Numbered from the stretch's first letter, positions 22,405-33,583 are shown. The stretch: DNA of 64,000 nucleotides from Enoplolaimus lenunculus (GCA_030248215.1 JASANG010002859.1:372001-436000); one strand, 5' to 3'. Numbers and translations: made by a program. Notes: a model not told the origin generated them from the sequence alone.

Positions 22405-23492
22405 CATACCCGAGCGTAAGGAAAAAAAGGGTAATTGCAGGGGCGCCGGAAGCAAACTAATATTGAAGGCACAATGGTACCTAAAATGGTCGAATGCTAA
22501 AGAGCGTTATTTTGCCAACATCCCATTGTTGTGCTAAAAAATGTAGTAGAAGATGTTCCAGTAAAATGAGGTATTCATTTTAACTCTACAGTTCGCGAAA
22601 GCTTTTTTCGCTTTTCATCATCACATAAAATGAAATCGTTTGTGTCTTTCACTGTCAATTTATCAACGATATCTAGATAAATGCTCATTATCAGCATGTG
22701 ATTTAATCGCTTTTGTGTCTATGTAAACCTCAACAGCGCCGGAGCAGACAGGCGTTGGGGTTCTCCAATAACTCCTTTGTGGAGGCCCCCGACGTAGAGG
22801 TAGGTCCAGAATTTCTCGGCGTTGGATCTGAGGTTCTCTGTCCGAGCTCACGCTCGTGTTTGATAGCTGTGAAGACACCCTTCCAAAAAGTTTCACACAA
22901 AAGTTGCAAAATGGTGAATCTAGAAAGTGAACCTAACTATACAATTTTCATATGCCCAACCAAAGGAAACAGCACACGACACATCTTGACCCACCAAAAC
23001 TGTTTTTATTACCGTTCCAGAATATTTCATTTCGGGTGAGCTATATTTTCTTAAGTGTAATTGTAGGCAGTGCGAGTAGCGAGAGAGAAAAATTGTTAAG
23101 ATTTAGGCACCAAGTGGTTATGCATGATAACTTTATCTTACGCCTGCCCTGTGGAAAATGAAATTTTTTTAACCACTACACAAAGTTAAGATATAACAGA
23201 AGTTAAAAAACATATTTTAAAAATCATATTTCATTTTACTAATACTCTTTTAAATTAGTCTCGTACATGATTCTTATCAATTTACCATTACTGTCAATAG
23301 TAATTGACCTCAAAGGTCAATTGAAACTGAAAAATTTGTAAGATATGAGACGATTTATTTCATTGTAAATTTTAAGGACAGCAGTAGTAAATTGAAACTT
23401 TATATGCAGATGATTATATTTACTCCATATTAAATAGATTAAATTTTAAATAGCTTAATATATTTACTTCCAAATTATTTGAGAAATTTTAG
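22405..23492. repeat. 1,091-bp tandem unit, copy 3
   Basis: Slightly more diverged than copies 1 and 2. The 108-codon frame persists at 22713-23039. The array ends at GAGAAATTTTAG, where the other copies continue into the next CATACCC. Confidence 0.9.
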
Positions 23493-23544
23493 TAAAATTT
23501 TAATTCTAGGTGCAAACAGATAACATCTAAGAGGTCAAATACTT

Positions 23545-23660
23545 TAGCGCATGCGAGAAGCCAGACATATTTCAAACCTTCGGCGGTTTTTGTTTCAACC
23601 GGTTAAATTGAGGGCGGTCTTAGGGGTTGGCCCCTCAAATGGGTGTATGGAGGTGAAGTT
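23545..23660. mobile_element. Fragment of the 1327-1500 repeat
   Basis: CGGTTTTTGTTTCAACCGGT and GGCCCCTCAAATGGGTGTAT match the element at 1327-1500 in diverged form. Ends are not preserved. Confidence 0.5.
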
Positions 23661-26300
23661 TTTAACATTCGAAGCGTTGTAAATTTCTTCTGCAGGTATA
23701 AAAGTTGCTGGATTCCAAATAAAATTAAATCATCCTGCAACTTCAATCATTCCACGTCAATATATCCGCTATATTGTTTTTCAATAATCTGAAGCCCAGA
23801 CTGATTACTTTCCTCACTAATCCCGGTATTTGTTCTGCGGTACGTTTTTCCAGTTTAATTTAAGTTACTTTAATCATTACACGTTTCTGGGTCTGTTATT
23901 TTTGCTACTCGTTTACAGCCTGGTTTCGATATTTTTACCGATATTAGTGTATATTGACTAGTTTGGTGTTCATCTAAAGCGTACAAATTTAATAACGGAT
24001 TGGGTTGTGTTTATGGAACACGTATATCGACAATATGATATTGTGAGCTCTGGGCAATATTAGGGACTGTGCCTCCACAATCTGAACATTGAATGGCAAG
24101 CGCCCACGATGCCCCCACTTCCTGCGGCAATGAGTAATTGTAATTGTACGGGCCCGAGGTGTGTTAATTTCAAATCAAAGACTCATAATTCTACATATTC
24201 TTCTCGTAAGCGATTTACCTGCATTTCAATCTCATAAAAGGTTCTCAAAAATAATGTACCAGTACATATAAATCATTGACACGTGTCAGGCGCCACTTCT
24301 TATACGGGTTCTAAATTAGCCTGAAGGGATTTGCTTAACTGACCCCATTCTTTGTAGTACTCAGTGTTCAGTATACTCAACTCGACTCCACAGTATTTGC
24401 AGATATCCGTTGTAAGAGTGTGCAAGTCTGTAAGTCGACTTACAATGGTTTAGCATGATCGGGTTTTGAACCGATATTTGGATATTTAATTTGAATCGCG
24501 GACGGTAGCACAAGTGGACACCGTAGCTCCGATTGTTAGTGAACTTTTATCCAATTTTTCAATACACACACTATAGTGCTCGCACAATTTGTGTTCGCAC
24601 AGAACACCACGCGAGGCGTCGCCTTGCCCAGCCTTCTGAGGTCAACGGGCCAAGTCCAGGTCCATGAGCCATTAGCACAGTGATGCCAGAATGTGTCTGC
24701 TTATAAAGGAGTCCGACGGTTTCAGATAGTCATTTGTAACGTAACGTTGAGACGTTTGCCGTTGACAATCACACACGCTGGGTTACCTTGTTTACTGTTG
24801 ATTGCATATGCTGCTGATGCGCGACATCCCTCGTGTCATGACTTTTGAATGATCTTCCCAGTACATCATAAGTGTAAAAGTAGCCACGGGTAGGCGTCAT
24901 TCAGAACTGTCAGACTTGTATGGAGGCTTATGCATCATCATAAAATTTTGCATCTGCAATTGTTTTGGATCAACAAGAACCCTCGTGTTAATTAAACCTA
25001 ATTTATTTTGAATTATAGGACGAAATTATTTATGCTTTTCATGTTCCGAAAAATTGCGCTGGCAGCTCCGTTCAATGAAAGTTTTAACAAATAATACCAA
25101 AATTTAGCACATTTATTCACGTTTTAGCTTACAATTAATAATTAATAAGTATTTATTAAGCCTATTGTGCCGAATAGCTCTATACATGACGGATAATAGC
25201 ATATAAGTTTACTTTTTGGTGAGAGTATTTGTATACTCTCACAGTGTCTTGATCTTACCAATGCATACACAAAACATAAAGCAATAGAATTATGGTCCTA
25301 AGGATATTTTCGAAGATGCCCTAAATCAAGTATTTTTGAAGAAATGTTTTAAAAATTACAAAAATTTCATTTGATTTGCAAATAAAAATTCTTTTAATTT
25401 CTTTACTTGTCTGAACGGAGTCGACGTATACAATACCCATTAGACAGTCATAGTGTTTGGTCTTCAATAAAATCTATACAAACAAAACTCACTCAATGTT
25501 AGATAACTGTATTTGGTATAGTATGTAGGTCTAAGATTACAATTTTTAACTCTTGATCAATTAGAAGATAGCTGTCATTTAAACTCAACCCTGTGAGCGA
25601 TCCTCACCGCTGATGCCTAAACGGTAAAGACATAGCCGGGTAATGACATACCCGTGGACTTAGGCTATTTCTTCGGATAGTTACCTCAGCAGACAAAAGA
25701 GAATAAAACTGGTTTTCCTCTTTGGAGGAAAATCTGGAGGAAAATCCAAGAAAAGAGAGAATAACGATTTCGATCTGGATTAAGACCAGTTTTAATATAA
25801 CATTATTATAAGAGCAAAATAACAAGTATTTTGCTCAGAAGAAAACTTGTTTTGATCCTAGATTGGATTTTCATGTGTATTGATCATTGTTGATTCAATT
25901 CAGTCTGTATTTTATGCTGTTCTGTTGCGGTAGCAATTTTCCGAGATTTTAGAATGAATTCAGATTGTTCTGAAATGTTTTTCTTTATGAAACATTAGTG
26001 TTGCATTAGTTTTCTTTTGGAATTCAAACCTAATTTCAATTTAGTTTTCAATCATTAGCATTGAAAACTAATCGTATTGGTATTCGTAAGTTGTGTCTTT
26101 CTTATTCTTACTTATTCGTATTAATATGTTATATTACTTGTCATTAAAGCTTAACCTTAGTTGCGTTTATTAGCGAGTTCGACGGGCTTCTGAGTTCTAA
26201 ATCGGAGATCGAAACCCTTGTTAAGGCTGGAATTGGATGAACTCGCCCAGTCCCCTAACAATACTATTACTTAGACCCATGTCTACTAAGATATGCCTAG
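23661..26300. other. 2.6 kb with no supported gene
   Basis: Mostly AT-rich. Bases 24600-24900 are less AT-rich and contain TATAAA at 24698-24703, but no open frame or RNA follows that I can support. A GAGAGTATTTGTATACTCTC palindrome lies near 25222-25242. No known repeat ends. Confidence 0.4.
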
Positions 26301-26304
26301 TTAA

Positions 26305-26505
26305 CAAACCCTTTCACTTATACAGTATACTATGAGCAACTAAATACAATAATGTACGAGCAATACACACGCTGTGAACAGAGTTTAATATTTATAACAT
26401 ATATGCGCAGTGTAAAATCTCTACAAGACGTGACAGCCCCCTCGGGCTCGAGTGTCAAGCTCCTATAGCTGAGTAATCATCGTAAACGCCTACCACCCGT
26501 GAGAC
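26305..26505 (+). mobile_element. Family G element, degraded
   Basis: TTAA precedes the left end (CCCTTTCACTTATACAGTAT after AACAAA). The tRNA-like head CAAGCTCCTATAGCTGAG is recognisable but box B and the right end are lost. Confidence 0.55.
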
Positions 26506-26710
26506 CGGGGAAAAAATTGCGTTTCATAACTTTTGCCAGCCCGCCTACCAGTGAAAACTTTTTAGATCCGTGCTGTGCCCACATTTTACTTTCTAAGTGT
26601 GTGTAATTTAAGGCGTATTCCATCCGATTGGAGTCTATCCCTCACTCCGATAAAATTTCTATAAACCTTACATAAGAAGGTCCAAGACTAGTTGATAACG
26701 TTACAAACAT

Positions 26711-26866
26711 AGGCCCGTAGCCAGCTCACCTTGCTAGGAGGGCTAACAATTTTTCAGGAGGGGCATTTAAACGTTTTAATGACTAACAAGCCAGATTGAA
26801 AATGTTCTAGGGGGGCTGAGCCCACCCCCTCCCCTGGCCTGGTCTTGAGTACAAGCCCGTCCAAAC
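26711..26866 (+). mobile_element. Family J MITE
   Basis: AGGCCCGTAGCCAGCTCACC at the left and CCTCCCCTGGCCTGG near the right, with the characteristic CTAGGAGGGCTAAC and CAGGAGGGGCATTTAAACG inside. The right end is altered. Confidence 0.65.
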
Positions 26867-27371
26867 ATATCACTTCAGTTAGTTAATATGAGCATAATTT
26901 TTAAATCACCTATTGGTTAGTTACATTTGGCCATTGCGTAATATCTAAATTGTAATATTTTTAGACAACTGAATCTTAAAGCGGGTTTTTCTGAATAGAA
27001 CATTTGTCTACTAACAGCGGTTTTGTGTTGATTTTTTCCGTGAATTTTGCCACAGCTCAAAATATAGCATTTCTTTAGTGTTCAATATTATTTCCGTTTC
27101 GGCTATTGTTAATTCTGTGCAATTTTAATATATTATCTCACTCTAGTGTATCAAACAATGACTCGAGCGAAAATGTGTAGGCCGAGTGCTGAGAGGAGCG
27201 CTCTTAAATTGACGCAACACACGACATCGTGGTTTTGTTAGAGTATTTCAACGAACTAAATTGAGTCTTAAATACGAATTCGAAAGTGTGGTTATACAGG
27301 AAGGTTTAACGCTTGCAAATTTCCAACTAAACAGCACGTTTTGAACTTGTGACATTCGAAGTTGATAAGTA
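26867..27371. other. No gene seen
   Basis: AT-rich; no supported repeat or coding frame. Confidence 0.4.
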
Positions 27372-27982
27372 CTGTATTGACCCGAATAAGAGTGGGGTAA
27401 TAAGAGATGGGGGTCACCATTTTGGGTACGAATCAACAGGAGTCCGTATCCCTAATAACAGTCCGTAAGTGGATAGAGTCCCTAAACCCTAATTAGAATC
27501 CATAAATGTCAATTATCCCTAATTGTAGCGTATAAATGACTCCAGGACCAAATAATTTGAGTTCGAAACTTTAAAGCGTACTTAAAGTTTGAAAGTACAT
27601 TCCTAAGCATAACATTGTATTATCGCTCAAGCTATTGACACAAGACAAATAAAAGTTTAATTCAACGGATAATTGCAGTACCGGATATATATCAGTAACG
27701 AAGGGCAGCGGAGCCTGAGTTGAAAATAAATAACAGTCCGTAACAACATGGGGAACCCTCTGGAAAGGCCAAATAAATATCAGACCGTTGGGCTGATTAA
27801 GGTGAAAATTTTGCCGGGCCGTTGAGGGTTAACGGATAATTGCAGTATCGGATATATCAGTAACGAAGGGCGGCGGAGCGTGGGTTAAAAATAAATAACA
27901 GTTCGTAGCCGAATAACAAGGGGGTACCCTCTGCAGAGGCCAAATAAATATCAGTCCCCCCTCTTATTCGGGTCAACACAGT
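27372..27982 (-). mobile_element. Family D MITE with internal duplication
   Basis: Left end CTGTATTGACCCGAATAAGA and right end CTTATTCGGGTCAACACAG. A segment of about 120 bp near the right end (starting AACGGATAATTGCAGTA) occurs twice, at about 27663-27783 and 27830-27953, with a short unrelated joint between. This makes it about 170 bp longer than other copies. Confidence 0.8.
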
Positions 27983-28380
27983 GAAACTTTGTGTTAGTGT
28001 GTAACCGGTACGGTTATGCATCGTTCACAATAAAAAATTTCATTTTGATACCGAAAACATTATAAAGTAGAGTTAACACGTGTCAATTTTCAAAATTGTC
28101 ATGCGTTAACCCCTAACATAAACGCAAAAATTACGTTAACCCTACCCTAACGCGTTTTACAAGATGCTGTGTGACACGTATTATGATAGGCTGTGACATG
28201 TGCTAGGGTAGGGTTAACGCAAAGTACCGATGATATCAATAGGATACCGATACTTTTCTTGTATACCATACCTGAAAGTTTTTAAATTGTAAATATCTAT
28301 CTCCATGACTGATGCAAATATTACCTGTTCGCATGCTCAGAAATCTAGCATTCTCAGAAGTTAGTAACATAAGCTGCTGC
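27983..28380. other. No gene; short TAACCC-type words
   Basis: Bases 28105-28215 contain repeated ACGTTAACCCTACCCTAACG and its inverse TAGGGTAGGGTTAACG, a small fold-back. Nothing else seen. Confidence 0.4.
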
Positions 28381-28733
28381 CACTAGCGTATCCAGAGGGA
28401 GGGGCGGAATGGGGCGTACGCCCCCTATCAGAAATTTATTTGTGTTAAAATGGTAAGCTCCCTACCTTACAATTTTCACCCTCAGAAAATTTTTTCTAAA
28501 AACAATTTTTCCCGCAGAATTTTTTTGTGATAAAATGGTAAGGTCCCTCTACCTTACAATTTTTACAATTTTCCCTGCACAATTTTTGTGATAAAATAGT
28601 AAGGTCCCTACCGTACAATTTTTTGCCCTCAGAAAGTTTTTGGCGACAAAATGGTAAGGTCTCTAAATTACAATTTTTGCGTTTTATAACATTTGCCAGC
28701 CCACCCCGTCAGAAATTTTTGGATCCGCCTCTG
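28381..28733. mobile_element. Family I hAT-like MITE
   Basis: Exact target duplication GCTGCTGC (28373-28380 and 28734-28741). Ends CACTAGCGTATCCAGAGG and GGATCCGCCTCTG. The interior holds four to five tandem units of about 70 bp built on ATAAAATGGTAAGGTCCCTA. Confidence 0.85.
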
Positions 28734-28869
28734 GCTGCTGCATTCCAGCATTTAATCTTCTGTCATTTTACTGCTTGTATTTGCCATCTTTGCAAATCAA
28801 ATTATTTTTCGAAGCCTTTTAATGTCAGTAATAATCTCTTAAGGTTTCGTGCCTGCAAGCTCCTGTAAA

Positions 28870-29100
28870 ATGTCTCTTACAATGCAAAAAGGCGACGAAC
28901 GAACGAACCAAACCAGTGTCTCCTGCAATTTTTCACTGCCGTCACTACCCGTTTACCCGGGTACGAATGAAAGGGTATGGGTAGAGGTAAAGCACAACGA
29001 GTGCTGGTACATTTTGTACTACGCGAAATCAGACAGTTGCACATTCTTGTTCAAGATTAGGTTTGACAATAACGCTTCGGAAATACGTACTTGCAGCTGA
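28870..29100 (+). CDS. Isolated coding-like exon, cysteine-containing
   Basis: An open frame from ATG gives 76 residues, starting MSLTMQKGDERTNQTSVSC and continuing with PVYPGTNERVWVEVKHNECW and an ending of SEIRTCS before TGA. Composition is balanced, with four cysteines and several N-glycosylation motifs, and unlike the repeat-derived frames. The frame is open a little upstream (from 28843), so it may be the last exon of a gene with an acceptor near 28850-28860. I do not recognise the family; a secreted domain is possible (inference). Confidence 0.4.
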   Translation: MSLTMQKGDERTNQTSVSCNFSLPSLPVYPGTNERVWVEVKHNECWYILYYAKSDSCTFLFKIRFDNNASEIRTCS

Positions 29101-29320
29101 ACGCTACACGATATAGTGACACTGGCAAGTTCTTGGTACAAGTCATGTTGTGGCCTATGCCTAGGGCTCAAAGCGAAGAGCAAGATTTTAAGGCCCATGT
29201 ATAGAACAGGGCCAGATCGTTTTACGGTGGCGCTGTAATAGAGTGAGTTTAAACTTTAGATTAACTTTACAAGCTTAGGCTTAGGTTTAGGTTTTGGTGC
29301 AAGTCTTGTTGTGGCCTATG

Positions 29321-30102
29321 ACCAGTCGTAGTGGGACTACATTTAATGAGCGAAGCTCGAACGCACGTAAGCAATTAAGGTAATATGCAAATTAGTTGTT
29401 AGCTAACTATTCATTTATCGGTTTTGGAGGTTTGTAAACAATTTATTCAGATTCTTCGCACCCAAAAACCTTCAGTAAACCGTAATAATTATTGAAATAA
29501 TTTAAAAAGTCCTAGTTTTGTCTTGTCAATTAAGCTAATATGCAAATTAACTGTTAGCTAACTATTCAATTATCGGTTTGGGATGTTTGTAAACTATTTA
29601 TTCAAATTCCTCGCACCAAAAACCCTTTAGTGCTGAAATTATATTGCTTTTAACCTTAATAACCTTAATAATTAGTGAAATATTGTAAAAAGTCCTAATT
29701 TAGGCTTATAAACTATGCTAATATGCAAATTATCTATTAGCTAACTGCTCAATTATCGGTTTTAGAGGTTTGTAAACAGTCTACGCAGATTCCTCGCACC
29801 GAAAAACCCTTTAATGCGAAAATTAGATTGCTTCTAACTGTAATAATTAGTGAAATATTGTGGAAAGTCCTAATTTAGGCTTAATTAATTATGCAAATTA
29901 GCCTGTAGCTAATAAACAGCTCAAAATTTTAAAACCCCAATGCGAGGTTAACACTCCAATATGATTTGCTTTCAAACAAAAAAAGATTATTAAAATCGGT
30001 TCAGCCGTTCCTGAGATTCTTTTCGGACGGACAGACGGACAGACGGACGGACGGACATCCACCTTTCGACCCCCAAGTACAAACTCCGAGCTTCGCTCAA
30101 CT
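29321..30102. mobile_element. Unclassified insertion with GAGCGAAGCTCG ends
   Basis: GAGCGAAGCTCG (29348-29359) and CGAGCTTCGCTC (30087-30098) are perfect 12-bp inverted repeats near the borders. Inside are four diverged tandem units of about 150-180 bp centred on AATATGCAAATTA and GTTAGCTAACTATTC, and a GACG/GACA microsatellite. Comparison with the uninterrupted copies fixes the insertion. The superfamily is not clear. Confidence 0.65.
30023..30060 (+). repeat. GGACGGACA microsatellite
   Basis: Runs of GGACGGACAGAC units inside the insertion at 29321-30102. Confidence 0.8.
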
Positions 30103-30453
30103 AGGGCTCAAAGCGAAGAGTAAGATTTTAAGGCCCATGTATAGAACAGGGCCAGATCGTTTTACGGTGGCGCTGTAATAGAGTGAGTTTAAGCTTTAGA
30201 CTAACTTTATAAGCTTAGGCTTAGGTTTAGGCTTTAGTGCAAGTCATGTTGTGGCCTATGACTAGGGTTCAAAGCGAAGAGTAAGATTTTAAGGCCCATG
30301 TATAGAACAGGGCCAGATCGTTTTACGGTGGTGCCGTAATAGAGTGAGTTTAAGCTTTAGACTAACTTTATCCGCTTAGGCTTAGTTTTAAGCTTAGGCT
30401 TAGGCTTAGGCTATTGGCTGATTTTAATTTGAGACTGAGCAAATCTAAAAGTA

Positions 30454-30611
30454 CACTGCAAAAAATGATGAGTCATATTGACTCGTTCCGCAATAGGCTT
30501 TGTCAGTGAGCCGAATTTGACTTTGGCGGAGTCGAATTCTGACTCAGTTTGTGTAGTCCGAAAGAGCCTATTTCGGAGAGAGTCAATTTGACTCACCATT
30601 TTTTTGCAGTG
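30454..30611. mobile_element. Family E palindromic MITE, shortened
   Basis: TA borders; left end CACTGCAAAAAATGATGAGT, right end CACCATTTTTTTGCAGTG. Part of the left arm is missing. Confidence 0.85.
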
Positions 30612-30999
30612 TACCAATGCTTTACGATCGTCAACTCAATTCAAAACAACAATACAGCACAAGTGAATGAACATTTGCAGATACTTAATTTTTGCTGCGA
30701 AATAATCACAAAACAATTCTAATGCATATATAATTAGAACTCACAATTGCGTTCAATCAAGCGAAATGGGTCATATTTACATAATTATTTGACTTTGGTC
30801 TTGTCTCCGTTAAAAAATGTAATACTTTTATTCATCATATTTTACTTCATTTGCTAGCAAAAATTTATTTAACTGAATCACAAATGAACAATGAACCAGG
30901 GTGATATAACGAACCACGTGCTTCAAGTATATTTTTTTCTTGGTGAGGTTAGGGCCCATATTCTCCAATGTGTGTAGCACCTATCATTAGTTAGTTATA

Positions 31000-31236
31000 C
31001 ACTCAAAATAATATTTCTGATATTTAAGAAAAACTTTCTTACATTTAAGAAATATAATTAGCAAGGTGCATTTGAAAAGTGTTTCTGTTATAACAGAAAA
31101 ATTTACAAAAAAGTTTTCAAATTAAGTCTGAAAATAAACGTTTTCCAGTTATTTTTAGAGAAATCGTCTTAAATATTAGAAAACCTTTTCAGATTTGCCA
31201 CAGAAAATACTTTTCTGAATAAATTCAGAAATACAA
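31000..31236 (+). mobile_element. Family F MITE inserted next to the M end
   Basis: Begins CACTCAAAATAATATTTCTG after TA and runs to GAATAAATTCAGAAATAC, where the inverted end is reached imperfectly. Copies at 41997 and 45571-46371. Confidence 0.75.
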
Positions 31237-31609
31237 CGAACTGCTGCAATTGCAGATCTCAAAATTTGCAGACTAGCAGAGAAAATCGCAAGTAATCTAT
31301 GTGCTGAATTGCAAACCTCACCATTTCGTGGTTCGAACGTTGCTGTGGTTGGCTCTGCCACTCTTAAACCTTTTTCAAACTAAAAACTAAAACATACATT
31401 AAAACCAAATATCAAAACCACACCTTAAGGGAGTCCCTGGCTTCACCTAGTCCCTCTTAGAACTTAAGTTAGGCTTAGGCGTGGCTACAAGGTATAAAAA
31501 TTGTTAAAATCGATGCTGTGGCGGCTGTGTCCGCAATGTGAATCTTACCTGGGCCCTGCGTGGCCATTGAATAGTGTCGCATATCGGGCTGGCTATTTTT
31601 GCGGATAAC

Positions 31610-31645
31610 GACATAGCTAGGCTATGTCAGCACCGAAATGGTGCT
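31610..31645 (+). other. Two abutting perfect hairpins
   Basis: GACATAGC-TAG-GCTATGTC (31610-31628) is followed without a gap by AGCACC-GAAAT-GGTGCT (31629-31645). Both stems are perfect. Function unknown. Confidence 0.6.
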
Positions 31646-31654
31646 TTGTTATTG

Positions 31655-31690
31655 GTTGTTGTTGTAACATTATTGTTGTTGTTGTTGTAG
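31655..31690 (+). repeat. GTT microsatellite
   Basis: Two blocks of TTGTTGTTGTTG. On the minus strand they encode the CAA run that ends a 77-codon frame (31670-31903, beginning MFTNANSKTMYYTHTSSKTD); that frame has some coding character but no other support. Confidence 0.8.
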
Positions 31691-32113
31691 AAAGGAGTGT
31701 ACAGGGTGTGTGGCTCTGGACCTCAACCGCATAGCGGACACCCAATTGTGGGTGTCGGCGAAATGCAAATGAGATCGAGATGCAAAAGGGGTAGCCAGGA
31801 CCGGAATCAGTATTGATCTTGGGGTAGTGAGAAACGGTTGGTTATCGGTTTTGCTGGAAGTGTGCGTATAATACATAGTTTTCGAGTTTGCGTTTGTGAA
31901 CATTGTTTAAAGCGGAAGGCTATTGGGTAAGTAAGGTTTAGTTGAATTCGTGTAAGAATAGTCACGGTGGCCTAAAATGTGAAGGAAACCACGGTGTACA
32001 GGCTTAACCGGAGTAGCGCAAGGCGCAGGTTTACCCAGTATCGGATACTGGTGTCATGTGTTAAAGGAAAACTTGGGAATTGCCGGAGAACCTGGGAAAA
32101 GTAGTTTAATAAA

Positions 32114-32250
32114 TCTAACGGGGTTAGATTTATTATTCTATAACGGATTGGGCCAAATCTAACGGGGTTAGATTGGTCGGAAATTTGGTGTAACTCTAAC
32201 GGGGTTAGTGTGCACGGTTTATCAGGGTGTAATTCTAACAGGGTTAGAAC
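32114..32250. repeat. Four spaced copies of TCTAACGGGGTTAGA
   Basis: Copies start at 32114, 32158, 32195 and 32234, 37-44 bases apart. The word has an inverted repeat (TCTAAC/GTTAGA) around GGG; the last two copies carry one change each. The sequence between copies is not repeated. Confidence 0.75.
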
Positions 32251-32600
32251 TGCACGGACTCTGGAAAATAACAGGAATATTGGTAACGGTAAAACCAGTG
32301 GCTGGATTAAAACAGATTCAGGCGTCGGCTTTAAGGATTCCGGCTCAGGTTGCCAGTTAAATTACATAACCTGTGATTTACTGGTAGTGTTAATTGGTGT
32401 TATACAGGATTTGAGTTGGGTTTCAGTAAACATTTACCGGCCGCGTTTACTAAATCAGAGCGATAAGCGGACATCGAGGAAAGAACTGCATAAAGGAGAT
32501 ACAGGATACAGGGTCTAGTCAAAATCACGAACTTCTCACAATTACAAAGCCTATCATCAACTGGTAATAGCTGCTACACACATTTGAGAATACGGGCTAT

Positions 32601-33431
32601 GATTTTAAAATAGACCGGCCCAAAGTCAGTTCAACATACACAGTGGTTTACATTTTAAGTTTTGAATAAGAACATGTGTCAATTTCTCAATAGCGAACCT
32701 AAAATTTTCTAAACGGGCTGATCGTGTTGTTGTGTCACTGACTAAAGGCCGGCCTACACACAGTTGGCTTTCTGTGAAATTTCTACTATCAAAAACTAAT
32801 CAAAATATACCGTTGCGGCGTTATATATCACTTCAATTAATGTATCAACATACTCGTTTAATGTGGTCCCTAATTATTGATTACACATAATTATGAGCCC
32901 AAACTTTAGCTGGAACAAATTTTTTAAACTTACGCTATCGAATTTTATATAAGATTTGTGAAACCGACCTGATGTACTAAGCGAATAGCGGTTCGAAAAA
33001 TTCATACAAGGATTTAAGCTCGCTTGTCGCTCTATTACCAATCACATCTCTAGACATCCATTAATAAGACATCCGGTATTTCCGCGGATGGCAATAGAGT
33101 TGGCTTAAGTTTCAAGCTATTTCTTTGATCTGGCTCAGGTTTAGCTTTAATTTTTTTATTTTAACGCTTAAACTAACACCGAAATTTTAGGAACGTGCTC
33201 AGAGTACTATTACACCCTAAAAGGAACATTGGCCGCTATTCAAATTAGAATTTTTCAACAAAGTTTGGTTGCAGTCTCAGGGGATTAATAGTGAAGTTTC
33301 GTTTACGTTATGTATACATGATATACATAATAGGTAATTTTAAATGTAGCTTGCTAAACCAAAATTAGGCTAAAAATAACGATAAAGCCAAATTAAGGAA
33401 CAATCTTTAACAGCGTTCAAACAGTATCATT
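32601..33431. other. No gene seen
   Basis: AT-rich sequence. A few degenerate GGCTTAAG and GCTCAGGTTTAGC words near 33100-33200 may be old TTAGGC-element remains. Confidence 0.4.
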
Positions 33432-33570
33432 GCGGCCCTAAGCTTTAGACTAATTTTATGCTTAGGCTTAGGCTTAGGCTTAGGAATAGGCTGATCCATA
33501 CGCTTAGGCTTATGCTTAGGCTTAGGAATATACTTATACTACTGTTCCGGCCCTGTTCTATACATGAGCC
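33432..33570 (+). mobile_element. Family A TTAGGC MITE, left end lost
   Basis: Starts at GGCCCTAAGCTTTAGACTAA, lacking most of the left inverted repeat, and ends TGTTCTATACATGAGCC. Confidence 0.75.
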
Positions 33571-33583
33571 TACACCGATAGCG

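Larger units (their letters stand above)
29139..30412 (+). repeat. Three tandem copies of a family A left half, one split by an insertion
   Basis: The 160-175-bp unit (GCAAGTCATGTTGTGGCCTA, CTAGGGCTCAAAGCGAAGAG, GGCCCATGTATAGAACAGGG, then arm and a short TTAGGC stretch) lies at 29139-29298, 29299-29320 plus 30103-30238, and 30239-30412. The middle copy is interrupted by the element at 29321-30102. None of the three has a family A right end. Confidence 0.8.
30952..32600. mobile_element. Long region bounded by family M ends (1.65 kb)
   Basis: The left end ATTCTCCAATGTGTGTAGCA..CCTATCATTAG and right end TATCATCAACTGGTAATAGC..TGCTACACACATTTGAGAAT are inverted over about 45 bp and match the short M elements. 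Inside lie a family F insertion, twin hairpins, GTT repeats, open frames of 60-100 codons and four copies of a palindromic word. It may be a longer relative of the 210-bp M MITEs, or two separate M ends. No transposase was recognised. Confidence 0.45.

Noticed and set aside
20223-23492. Idea that the 1,091-bp repeat is a 5S rRNA, spliced-leader or histone cluster
   Set aside because: No 5S, spliceosomal RNA or histone sequence could be found, and the one GGGTGAGT donor-like site has no Sm-type site or leader around it that I could support.
24600-24900. Promoter with TATAAA at 24698
   Set aside because: A lone TATA word in AT-rich DNA with no following gene or RNA is not enough.
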